A stretch of DNA of 64,000 nucleotides, taken from contig JAUPFV010000004.1 of the NCBI GenBank assembly GCA_036936605.1, positions 92,158,334 to 92,222,333 of the forward strand. The letters run 5' to 3'. The position numbers and the translations under genes are program-made. Shown piece after piece: positions 19,073 through 29,740 of this stretch (position 1 is the first letter of the stretch; each line of letters begins with the position of its first letter). The notes under the pieces are model-generated. The model had not been told where the DNA came from, ran no database searches, and saw nothing but the letters and a program-made list of their open reading frames with translations. This stretch comes from Limnanthes douglasii subsp. nivea (Eukaryota > Streptophyta > Magnoliopsida > Brassicales > Limnanthaceae).

Positions 19073-21872
19073 ATGTTCACAGCCAGAAACGCTTTGATCA
19101 AAGGGGGTTGGCTAAACCTATCTGATTTGGAGAAAGCGAGAAAAAAGGCAAGAAAGGAGGCGAGGATAAGAACTGGATAAGACCTTGCTTCTCCTGGTGG
19201 ATTAGTTAGCCCATCGGTACCAGAACTGGATAAGAGCACATCATTATCAAGAATATCGGTAACTCGAGAAACTTCTTTTATCCTGACATTATCTTCGTTA
19301 GAATCTGAACCTTCACTTCCAATATCCTTAGATTCTTCTCCTAAGAAAAAAACAGTTTCTAGTAGTAGGAAACCCTCACCGTTCCTAGCCATGGGATCAG
19401 ACACTGAGGATGTCACACTTTGGAGAGTCATTCGACTCTCCAAGTCCAAGAGCACCCCTTCTTCTTCCAAGAACGTTATTTCGGATGAATTAAACCCTAC
19501 TTCCCATTCCCTTGCAAATCCGGATATCATGCCTCCCCATAATGAGGCCACCCAAACTGAAAAAGAGGCTATAAGTGCTAAATCTAACGAACAACAGTTG
19601 ACTATAATGGAAGACAGTGGGGAGGATACTCCACTGGAGACATCCAAACAGACTAAAAGTACTATACTGGATCGGTCCAATAGGAAAAAAGCGGAACCGC
19701 CAAACACCGAATCACTCCCAGAGTGTTTATAAGGGAAACTTAGGCCAAATATTCACAAAGTCGGTGTGAAATATTTGCTGGCCCTTAAAAAACTTTCCTA
19801 TGTGTATATACACACCGCCGAATAAGATCAGATAAGAACAAAATGGGGCTTCCCAGATTCTATTAAGGTTAGAATTCCAGTTACACCGGAGATTCATTTG
19901 GATTGCAAGATAAATGAACTGGTGATATACACCGAAGTGTTAAAATAGGGACTTCGTTTCCCTTGGATCCAGAAATCGTTCGGTTTTTCATCTAATCAAG
20001 CTTTGCCCAAGCCAGCTGAGTCTGAACGCCTAGTATACCCTACTAGCCAACATCATTGCTTCCAGGTTATCAAAGATCCCAATTTCCATGGATCAATTTG
20101 CTGTTGTGGCTAGTTTATGTAGGAATCATCTGATTTTCTTTTATCACTACAACCTAGGAAACGATTACAAAGTGGTGAACGATTTGTTGGAGGCTGAAAA
20201 CCTTGGAGGACTCGGTTTCTATTCATAAGCAGAGCCTGGGAAAATGGTAAAAAGATCAACTACTAAACAAATCCGAGTCAACTGACTAAGTATTGGAGGA
20301 GCTCATGTAATACTTTATTGGATCTCCACTTATATTTAAATTATGTGTTGTTTAGACCAAACTGATTATTGTGTCTTTTTGCAGTACTTTCAAAGATGTT
20401 TTCTAGAACATTTGGAGGCAGAAAAAGCTACATTTTCCAAATTAAATCAATGGCCATCGGAGAATGGGGGCTTGTTTTTCATAATTTTTCACTTCGGGAA
20501 ACATGTTGAGGACTCACCTGTGGAACACTACTGGAAGCAGAGACCTCATTTGGGAACAACTGACCATCCCTCCTCTATCGGATGTTATACTTAAAAGGTC
20601 AGAGACAAAGGGTGGCAAGCTTTACTTACCAGCTCGGAATAAATTTCCTAGCTATCTAGACAAGATGATGAAGAAGAAGAAGAAGAACACTGGAATCGAC
20701 CCATCTCACCCACATCCCGAAGGAGCTAGTTTGGAGAATCCTGAAGCGATAAATGTTGTTTTGTTAGAATCAATGGCTGAAACAGTTAAGGAATCCAGGG
20801 AATTGAATCAGTCGCCTCAAGCTATGAAAAAAGGTCACAAGAGGCCCAAATAAGGTGACGACCAAAGAGCCGGAAAGAGGAACAAGAGTAATCTAGGGTC
20901 AGAGGTAATTATCCGCCCTCTGGTCAACAATCCTTCTCTTCCCACTGATGTTCCTCCACAGACAAAGGCATCAACTGACCCTCCTTCTCTAGTGTTTCCT
21001 ATAGCTAACCAGCCATATATTGAAGGAAGGTCAACCTGGAAGAGTTTCGCAATATGTATTTTAGCGATCTTGACAATGATGACTTTGTTGGGTCCTTTCC
21101 TCGGGCCACAATTGCCAACACTGTCACTTAAAATGGTGAATCTTTCAAGGTTTCAAGTGAATAGGATACCCTAGGCCATGCAGTTTTGGGCTTCATCAGG
21201 CCAATAGTGGATTTGGAAACGCAGGTCAGGGAACAGGCTGAGAACATCGGTTCTTTTACCCAAGAAAAGTAGAGCTTGAAAGACGCTATTTCCACTACTC
21301 AGCAAAGAATAGAAGCCTTGAGCAACGAGAAAGAGGAATTGGGTTCCGAACTGCGCCAGTCCAAGACTGCTCAAGGGGACCTTCAGACCAAATATTCCAC
21401 AGTGGAAACTACCTCCTCTAGTGAGATAAAAACTTTGAAAAAACAACAAACCAACAGTACAAATACTATCACTGCTTTAATCGAAGAGGAAGGAGAGTTA
21501 GAGAAAGCTCTTACCAAGAAAGAAGAATAAAATAAATCTCTAAAGGACAAACATACTCAAGAGATAGCTTCAGCCATAGAGAAGTATGTTGCTAGTGTAG
21601 CGGACTATTTGGAGAAGGGGGACGACGAAATCAAATCAGATATGGGTCTGCTTTTCCATGCGGCCTTTCCTACGAAGAATCTCGGACTTTTATAGAAGTT
21701 TGTTCAGCACGAAGATATTCCTTTTCATACTATGACGAAAGGGGATAAACATAGTTTTTCTTCCCCAAGTGATAGTGACTCTGATGAGGGAACCGATGAG
21801 AGCTCAAAGACTGATGCCAAGAGTCCCAAAAAAGATGATGGCAAGGAAAAAGCTGAAGGGAACAAGCCTTAA
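19073..21872 (+). pseudogene. Antisense ORF of element C (Transposase_28-like, coiled coil)
   Basis: Runs opposite to gag-pol of its own element. The start reads MFTARNALIKGGWLNLSDLE, matching element B. After a Ser/Thr-rich acidic stretch comes FPLDPEIVRFF with shifts (19948-19995), a segment like Pfam Transposase_28 (putative gypsy-type transposon). A GT-AG intron of 78 bp (20307-20384) precedes YFQRCFLEHLEAEKATFSKL. Then follow NTTGSRDLIWEQLTIPPLSD, a Lys-rich run (20668-20685), a YFSDLDNDDFVGSF motif and a coiled coil (21276-21530). The tail has GLLFHAAFP and ends EGNKP with a stop at 21870-21872. Stops and shifts show this copy is dead. Function is unknown; the layout suggests a nuclear or RNA-binding accessory protein, but that is a guess. 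Confidence 0.72.
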
Positions 21873-21930
21873 GATTATAATGTTTACGTTTATGTTCAAA
21901 ACTAAAGTCCTTGGAAGGCCAAGGCGTAAA

Positions 21931-22039
21931 AGTGTTTAATATCACTTCAAAGATACTTCATTTGAAGGATAAAAATGTTTAATGAATCTGATCACTTCAA
22001 ATATACTTCATTTGAAGGATAAAAATGTTTAATGAATCT
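21931..22039. repeat. 50-bp tandem repeats in element C, continuing after 33147
   Basis: A unit containing ATCACTTCAAAGATACTTCA and TTTGAAGGATAAAAATG repeats about twice before element B. It continues on the other side of B at 33147-33190, so element B landed inside the array. The final AATCT (22035-22039) is the left half of the target duplication of B. Confidence 0.85.
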
Positions 22040-22418
22040 TGATGAGTCCGGATAACTTAATCACTGCCTACTGAGATTTCCAGACAAGGGCATTCGGACA
22101 TAAACTTGCCACTGAACTATCCGGACAGGACAAAAGTAAAAAAATGACTAAACACCTTTTGACTAAGCTATATACTAATCAACTTATTAAGTAAATGGGT
22201 CCTTAAACTTGATCCAGTTCCATAATTTGACCCAAAAGCCCATGGGTCCATAATTAAGGGTATAAATACCCTAACTACTTTCATTGATGAGGGTAATGAA
22301 CATTTAATACAACCAGACAGCCCAAATCTCTCACTACTTCACACTAAAACATTTAATACTCTCAAAACTTTCCAAAACACTTGATAAAATTTCCCTCGGC
22401 TCAAAATAAACCTCACCA
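22040..22418 (+). repeat. Element B 5' LTR
   Basis: A 379-bp segment from TGATGAGTCC to CCTCACCA, matching 32771-33146. TATAAATACC at 22261-22270 is the likely TATA box, placing the RNA start near 22295. Confidence 0.92.
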
Positions 22419-22436
22419 AATTGGCGACCACAGTGG
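22419..22436 (+). other. Element B primer-binding site
   Basis: AATTGGCGACCACAGTGG directly follows the 5' LTR. The same sequence sits inside the 5' LTR of element C on the minus strand. Expected to pair with a tRNA 3' end to prime minus-strand DNA synthesis; the tRNA was not identified. Confidence 0.75.
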
Positions 22437-22489
22437 GAGGAGAAGGTGCCTGAATCTAGCATTCAAAACCAGCAAAAAGACCTGCTCGG

Positions 22490-23921
22490 ATGGATCCGAA
22501 CGAGCAAGCAATTTCACCACCTATGGTGGAAGTGGTTGGGGAAAATAATGAATACACCACCGAAGAAAGAGATAAGTTAAGAGCTGAAATGATAGAGTTG
22601 AGGGCCATTAAAAAGGTAGAGATGGGTTTAAAGGAAAAGTCAAAGGGGTCAGCCATTCACCATACTGACAACCCAAAGGGGAATGACCCATCAGCAAAGA
22701 CTCATGTCAGTTCCAAGAAGTCTCACCGGTCCAGGCCGGTGGAAAGCTCAGATTTTGAGTCCTCTAGTAGCTCTTCGAACGAGGATGAGCTTGAGGAGTC
22801 CTTGTCATCAAGAAGTGATGATGGGAGGTCCAGGAAGAAACAAAAGCTAGTTAAGAATTATTCAAGAAAGAGAGATAGGCACATGCGATTTAAAAGGCAT
22901 TTGGGCAAAGGGTCATCTCACAGCCATAGTCACAGGCATGCGGATCAGCTGCTGATTGATCCTTTTGCTTTCCATGATGAACCAAGTATTTTTACAACAC
23001 CAAATGAAGACACAGTCTTTATTCGTAGCAGAAATTGGAGACAATCGCTATTATCTGCCAAGATCCTGTCCGAAACCTCCCTAAGAGGTTTGACAGTACT
23101 AAAGTTGAGAAGTATGATGGGAGTAAAGATTCAGACAATCATCTGGATCAGTTCAATAACTTCATGATGAATTTTGACAATGATGACAAACTTCTATGTA
23201 TGGCCTTCTCCCAATCTTTTACGGGAAGTGCTTTGAAATTCTACAACAGTTTGCCTCAGGGTTGTATCAGGAACTTTAACACATTTTGGGTTGACTTCCG
23301 AAGACAGTTTGTGGGGAGAAAAGAGGTTAAGGACAATTGAGATACTATCATCCATTGTGCCTAAGAACCAAATGAGATGTTAGAAGACTATGGTTCGTAA
23401 ATACCAAGAACAGGTTAGCTGATTGCTTTGAGCATGTAGCAATAGCTTCTCTGAGACAAGGGTTAAACCCTGGAAATCTAGCTGATTCAATGACAAGGAA
23501 GAAGGCCATGACCTGGGGTGGTTTGTTAAACCAGGTGGGAAAGCAAATCAACGTGGGTGAAACTAAAAAGACTAGGGTGCACAGACAGGTGAGGTCTGCC
23601 CCAGCAGCTCCAAACCAAAATCAATCCGGGTACAAGGCCAAAGAAACTGGACAGGGGTCCAACAGGGCCAAACAGACTCAAACCCACCCAAATCCAACTC
23701 AGAGCCAGCAATCCAGAAATAAACGAGGTCCTTGGGTCCAAATGGAGTGGTTTGCAGAGTTAAAAGAGAATGTGGCAACCATTTATGACAAAACTAAAGA
23801 TGAGGTTCATTTCCGGAAACCAGCAGCACTCCAATCTCCCAAGGAAAGTCGTAATACTTGTTTTTGCGAGTATCATCATGATATTAGCCACAACACCAAA
23901 GACTGCATCGCTTTGAAATAA
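22490..23921 (+). pseudogene. Element B gag
   Basis: The N-terminus (22490-23060) is charged, with a Ser-rich acidic stretch, a Lys/Arg run and the His-rich SHSHSHRHADQ, then LIDPFAFHDEPSIF. A frameshift near 23060 moves to the gag core: LPKRFDSTKVEKYDGSKDSD, NHLDQFNNFMMNFDND, LKFYNSLPQGCIRNF and RRQFVGRKE. The last part (23490-23921) is Gln/Asn-rich and ends in a CFCEYHHDISHNTKDCIALK zinc-finger-like motif, typical of Tat gag. Stops at 23338 and 23922 break it. Confidence 0.87.
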
Positions 23922-24187
23922 TAGGTACAAAATCTTATTGAAAGAGGCAAGTTGGGGGCTTATTTCATGAGAAGGAGTGGAAACATTCTTGACAATCTCC
24001 CCGAACTAGCCCAACGAACAATGCGGAGACATCTTCTCCAGAAGGGGCTATGGTGATCCTTGAAAGATTTGATGTTGATTCAGAGTATTTGGATCCTGAT
24101 CCAACCCAGAGTAAAGTGGGGGTCATAACATAACAAACTAAGACAGTATCCGGACTCATAAGCTTTTTTTAGTCACTTACTATATTC

Positions 24188-24198
24188 GGGGGGGGGGG
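24188..24198. repeat. G11 homopolymer in element B
   Basis: Eleven G residues in a row between gag and protease. It is an unstable tract and a possible sequencing or assembly weak point. Confidence 0.9.
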
Positions 24199-24364
24199 AC
24201 ACTATAACTGCGCCAACTCTTTCTTCAAGAAAGATACATGTTCACACTCTAGCTACTCAGTTAAAGGGAGGCATGTCTTCTTATCAGTATCAAATTCTTT
24301 TTTCTTTCATTTTTTTTATGAAGACGATTTAAGAAATATAGCTGGGCCTCTTGAGGATGCTGTA

Positions 24365-24679
24365 GTGATAGGAGCTTCAATTGGGGGTAACGACATGAGA
24401 CGAATTCTGATTGATACTAGAAGCTCAACCAACATTATGTTTTTAAGTTCTTATAAGCAGATAAAAAATCCGGCAGTAATTCAACGTTCGAACAGATCCA
24501 TTGTGGGCTTCACAGGGAGCTCTACGGATGTAATCATAGAATTTGAGGAGGAGGTATTGTTGGGAAAAGGCCCTTTTAATAAGATGGTCAGGGTGCTATT
24601 CGTTGTGGTAGGTTGCCCCACATGCTACAATGCGATCTTCAGGAGGTCTTGGCTCTCTAGGATGCATGTTGTGGCTTAA
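24365..24679 (+). pseudogene. Element B protease with altered active site
   Basis: Aligned with element A, the retropepsin motif reads ILIDTRSSTNIMF: the Gly of the essential D-T-G is Arg. The preceding GASIGGNDMRR and following VGFTGSSTDVIIEFEEE match the family. The change would be expected to abolish proteolysis. Element C has a different lesion (NTG for DTG) at the same site. Confidence 0.78.
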
Positions 24680-24961
24680 ACAGTCCATCAATGTTTGAAG
24701 TATGCAGTTCAAGGACAAGTGACAGTTGTCCGGAGTAGTCAAAAGATAGCAAGAGAATATTATGCAACTGCACTTGCTCCTAAAACTTTGGGGGCAATCC
24801 GGATTAATGAAGATTAGCAGTTATTGGGGCCTACTAGGGGTGAGGGTGAAATTGATGATCCCAGAGAGACCCTTGGTGTTTTGATACCAATTGAATAAGT
24901 TGAAACCCACTCTCTGGCTGAAGGAAGGAATGTTAAAATTGGCTCCAAGGTAGCACTAGAG

Positions 24962-26410
24962 TTGAATATAAAGTTGTTGTCCTTTTTGGCAGATCACCAA
25001 CATGTTTTTGCTTGGTGTAATGCTGATGTGACTGGAGTGCCTGCAAGTGTTATATCACACAGACTGTCCATCCGGAGCGATGTTGCACCTGTTGTGCAAA
25101 AAATGAGAGCTTTCTCTAAGGAGAAAGCTGATGTAATAGTCCAAGAAATCGACCGGCTTACCAAGATGGGGCACATAAAGGAGTCTCAGTATCCTTTGTG
25201 GACTGCCAACCCAGTGTTAGTTAAGAAAAAGAATGGGAAATGGTGTATGTGTATCAATTTTACTAACCTCAACATAGCTTGCCCAAAAGATCTATATCCG
25301 GTCCCTCGGATAGATCAGTTGGTGGACTCCACATCTGGCAGCAAGTTACTGTCTTTCATGGATGTCTTCTCTGGGTATAATCGGATACAGGTGGATCTGA
25401 AGGACCAAGATCACACTACCTTTGTTACAAATAGGGGTCTTCCTTGTGACAATATGATGCCTTTTGGGTTGAAAAATGCTGGGGCTACTTATCAGAGGTT
25501 GGTGAACAAAGAATTTGCTGATCAGATTGGAAGAAATATGGAAGTATATATCGATGATATGATGGTTAAAAGCTTATAAAAAGAATTGCACCTTCCTAAT
25601 CTTCAAGAAACTTTTGCCAACTTGACAAAAGTTAATTTAAAGCTGAATCCAAAACAATGTGTGCTTGGGATGCAGTCCGGAAAGTTTTTTGGGTTATGTA
25701 ATAAGTGAAAAGGGGATACAGCCTGATCTGAAAAAATTTCAGACAAGTTTTTGGGTTATGTAATAAGTGAAAAAGGGATGCAGTCCGGAAAGTCTTCAGA
25801 TAAATTTTCTCCGTTCTTTCAGACCTTGAAAGGTGCTAAAGACTTCAACTGGTCTCCACAATGCAGCCAGGCTTTTGATGAAATAAAGAAGCATTTGTCT
25901 TCTCCCAAAACCCTTTTTAAGCCTCTTGAAGGAGAAATACTTTATGTATATTTGGTTGTGTCAGAATGTGCTATAAGTGCAGTGTTGGTAAGAGAGGTGG
26001 ACAATTATCCTCGTCCGGTGTACTACATCAGCAAGAGTCTGATAGATGCTGAGAGGAGGTACCTAAAACTTGAAAAGCTGGCACTAGCCTTAGTGATTGC
26101 TGCTAGAAAAATGAGGTCGTATTTTCAGTCTCACTCCATCATCGTCCGAACATCTTTTCCATTAAAGAATGTTCTTCCGAAAGCAGACATATCAAGAAGG
26201 ATGACCAAGTGGTCAGTGGAGTTGGGTAATTATGACATTGATTTTTCCCCACAAATTGCTATCAAAGCTCAATCTGTTGCTGGGTTTTTGGTAGAATTTC
26301 ATTCGAACAGAAGTTCTAAACAAACTTCAGAAGAAAAAACTAAAAAGATTGGGTTGTCCGGACAGATGGTGGATCAAGCACAATGGGTTGTGGGGCTGAG
26401 ATTTGTTTAA
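24962..26410 (+). pseudogene. Element B reverse transcriptase and RNase H
   Basis: 24962-25579 covers fingers and palm: FLADHQHVFAWC, PVLVKKKNGKWCMCINFTNL, ACPKDLYPVPRIDQLVDS, FMDVFSGYNRIQVDLKDQD and the catalytic VYIDDMMVKSL, then a stop. The thumb is rearranged: VISEKG occurs twice (25692-25723 and 25754-25785) around a local duplication, with normal sequence lost in between. 25751-26410 holds the RNase H part, with PLEGEILYVYLVVSECAISA and YFQSHSIIVRT, ending in AGFLVEFHSNR. Confidence 0.88.
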
Positions 26411-26760
26411 CCTCTTCAAATGGTGATAAATTATACCATGCTATATGCTTTTCCTTCAAGGCCTCTAACAATGAGTTTGAATATGAAGCATCTATAGCTG
26501 GTCTTAAGTTAGATTTTCTATGTGGGGCTAAAAGAGTTAGATTGATGAGTGATTCTCAGATTCTTATCAACCATGATCAAGGTCAGTCTGAAGCCAAGAA
26601 GGATCAGTTGATCAAATACTTATTTGTTCTTAAAGAAGTATCAGCCAACTTCAAAAATGCTTGCTATGAGCATATTCCTAGATCGGAAAACACACTGGCA
26701 GACTCCTTAGCAACCAAAGCATACTCCGAGTCCTACCCATGGATTCATGTACAAGAATGA
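26383..26760 (+). pseudogene. Element B second (archaeal-type) RNase H
   Basis: FSFKASNNEFEYEASIAGLK, RVRLMSDSQILINHDQGQSE and the end SENTLADSLATKAYSESYPW match the aRNH domain of element A. The first catalytic Asp would fall before the frame change at about 26380, where a DGGS-like motif can be read in the other frame as TDGGS. This marks the Tat lineage. Confidence 0.85.
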
Positions 26761-28059
26761 CCATCTATACAGTCAAATCAGAACAAGGAAGAGGAGAGAG
26801 CTTGAGTGTACAAGTAGTTCAATCCAAAGATTGGAGATTTCCCCTTCTTCAATACATCTCTGATGGGATTTTGCCTCCGGAGAAAGGTATGGCAAGGAAA
26901 ATGAAACACAAGGCTCGTGGTTTCTTGATCATAAGAAAGGTTCTTTATAAAAGGTCGTTCAACAGACCTCTCCTGCGTTGTTTAGGGGCTGAAGAGTCCC
27001 AAATTGTTTTATCCGAATTACATTATGGAGAGGGATCAACACACTGTGGCTACAGAGCTCTAACCCGAAGGGTTTTATTGGTCGGATACTATTGGCCATC
27101 CATAATGGTAGATGCTAAGGAATTGGTGAAAAGTGTGACCCATGCCAAAGGTATGATAACGAAATTCATATCCCAGTAGTTCCTATGGTGTCAATTTCTG
27201 AGCCAGTGCATTTTGCTCGTTGTGGACTGGATTTAGTTAGGCCTCTACCAATGGCTTCCGGAGGGTGCATGACTATTATTGTAACCATTGATTATTTCTC
27301 AAAATGGGTAGAAGCAGCTCCCCTGGCAGGAACTACTTTAAAAGATGTTATAAAAAATTTCTTGTCTAACATTTGTTGCAGGTTTGGGGTTCCATAAAAG
27401 ATAACCACGGATAACGGGCCACAATTTGATAAAAGGATATGGAGAGTTTATGTGCCTCTAGGGGCATTCAGCATTGCTTCTCTTTTCCTTTCCATCCACA
27501 AGCAAATGGTCAAGTTGAAGTGGCAAACATAACCATTATGTCTGGTTTAAAAAAAGATTTAGAAGGGGCTGCAGGGAAGTGGACAAGCTATTTACAAGAA
27601 GTATTGTGGGCATACGAGACTACTCCTAGGGCTGCTACTCAAGAATATCCTTTTGCCTTAGTGTATAAGATGGATGCAATTACTCTTATAGAAGCAACCC
27701 TACCATCATACAGGGTCCACAACTATTATAAACAAGCCAATGAGTTGGCAATTAGGAGTCAGTTGGACTTAATTGAAGAAAGAAAGGTTAAATCTCATAT
27801 TAGAACAACCCACTATCAAGGATTGATAAGGAGTAGATTTGCTTCCAAGATCAAGAGAAGATATATTCAACTAGGAGATAAAGTTTTAAAAAAAAATTCT
27901 TGCATACTAAGGAAAGGCAGTTCGGTAAGTTGGCTCCGAACTGGGAAGGCCCTTATGAGGTCTCTGAAAAGCTTAAGCCTGGGACATATAGGCTTCAAGA
28001 CAAAGATGGAAGAATTTCGAAGCACCCATGCAATATTGAACACCTCATGTTATATCTAG
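26739..28059 (+). pseudogene. Element B integrase
   Basis: 26739-27179 carries the zinc-binding region: SELHYGEGSTHCGYRALTRR keeps both His positions, but the CxxC pair is degraded to SVTHAKG. 27185-27397 begins the core with VTIDYFSKWVEA. A stop at 27397 precedes TDNGPQFD, and 27439-28059 gives GQVEVAN, the YDLVYK-like FALVYKMDAI segment and the C-terminal GLIRSRFASKIKRR. All three catalytic acids can be located, in different frames. Confidence 0.87.
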
Positions 28060-28100
28060 AATAAAAAGTTGTGTAAATATTTACTTGTTAAAAGTCAGTG

Positions 28101-28156
28101 TAAATATTAGGGGGCATACTCCTTCTTACCCTGGTGGCGCGGGGAGGTTTTAATGA
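28101..28156 (+). other. Purine tract and conserved block after pol (element B copy)
   Basis: GTAAATATTAGGGGGCATA is followed by a CCCTGGTGGCG block and GGTTTTAATGA. Both parts recur after pol in element C (33277-33335, reverse strand), and the second in A (1055-1086). Position and purine content would fit an internal polypurine tract, but that is only a suggestion. Confidence 0.6.
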
Positions 28157-28455
28157 AGTGTCCGTTTTTTTCAATAAAATATGATACCTTCTTAAAACAT
28201 TTGATGTGGTTTGATTACAATTCTTTTCAAGTATTCAATTTAATACTTAGGATCTTTGACAGATCGGATTAATCTGGTTGGATGATGACCATTAAATACA
28301 TGTCATCGGATATATTAAACACTCTCACCTTAAATATTTTTGAAATGAATTAAGGCTGTTTAAAAATTAGTCATCATAATTTAAAGCAAGCATGGAACAA
28401 AGCAAAATTTGATAGATTAGCATGTCCGGGTATGAACAAGATAACGTTACTAAAA

Positions 28456-29740
28456 TGAAAAAATGCCTTGGCCATCCAAGGACTTTAAGTGTTGTGAAAG
28501 ACTTACCGGGTGTTGGCCCTTCGGATGTTCCTGCATCACCTCTTTTTTTGGGGTTTCTGAGTTCAGCACTTGAACTCTCACCGGTTCCTTCCTCTTCATC
28601 GGTGGCAGATTCGATTCCACTAGAGTAGTTATTTTTATCACCATCTTCCATGGTATGGAGGATGTCTTCATACTCCACATATTTCAACAAGGGACCAAGC
28701 GTCCTCTTCAGAAATGTTTCATGGAAAAGCAGCACCATGCCAGACTTCACCTCAGCATACCTTGCTTCCAAGGAATTTATCACTTCGTTGGTGTATTTAT
28801 CAATGTTGGCCTGAATTTTCTTTTCCTGCTCCTTCTCCAAGTCAATGTTGGCCTGAATTTATCAATCATGGCCTGAATTACAAAAATGCCTTGGCCATCC
28901 AAGGACTTTGGTTGTTCACAAAATTAAGAAAACACAAAAGATAGTTAAAAACCTCAGGGCTTATTCCCTTCCGATGTTCCTGCATCACCTCTTTTTTGGG
29001 GGTTTCTGAGTTCAGCACTTGAAATCTCACCGGTTCCTTCCTCTTCATCGATGGTAGAGTCGATTCCACTAGAGTAGTTATTTTTATCACCATCTTCCAT
29101 GGTATGGAGGATGTCTTCATACTCCACATATTTCAACAAGGGACCAAGCGTCCTCTTCGGAAACGTTTCATGGAAAAGCAACACCATGCTAGAGTTCACC
29201 TCACCATACCTTGCTTCCAAGGAATTTATCACTTCGTTGGTGTATTTATCAATGTTGGCCTGAAGTTTCTTTTCATGCTCCTTCTCCAAGTCAATGTTGG
29301 CCTGAATTTATCAATCTTGGCCTGAATTACAAAAATGCCTTGGTCATCCAAGGACTTTGGTAGTTCACAAAATTAAGAAAACACAAAAGATAGTTAAAAA
29401 CCTCATGGCTTATTCCCTTCGGATGTTCCTGCATCACCTCTTTTTTGGGGTTTCTGAGTTCAGCACTTGAAATCTCACCGGTTCCGTCCTCTTCATCGGT
29501 GGTAGAGTCGATTCCACTAGAGTAGTTATTTTTATCACCATCTTCCATGGTATGGAGGATGTCTTCATACTCCACATATTTCAACAAGGGACCAAGCGTC
29601 CTCTTCGGAAACGTTTCATGGAAAAGCAGCACCATGCCAGACTACACCTCAGCATACCTTGCTTCCAAGGAATTTATCACTTCGTCGGTGTATTTATCAA
29701 TGTTGGCCTGAATTTGCTTTTTCTGCTCCTTCTCCAAGTC
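28456..29740 (-). repeat. Tandem triplication of the antisense gene 3' end
   Basis: Three copies of a unit of about 449 bp lie head to tail, starting near 28456, 28880 and 29329. Each has the AATGCCTTGG start and the coding end of the antisense gene (LLFHETF, LGPLLKYVEYEDILHTMED, GDAGTSEG). Copies 2 and 3 share the GNKP-type end; copy 1 differs downstream of TSEG and carries a GGTAAGTC instead. Only the copy joined to the coiled coil (near 29740) lies in normal context. Confidence 0.9.

Noticed and set aside
19069..19707. Minus-strand 212-codon ORF in element C
   Set aside because: It is the complement of the antisense gene start, which is shared with element B.
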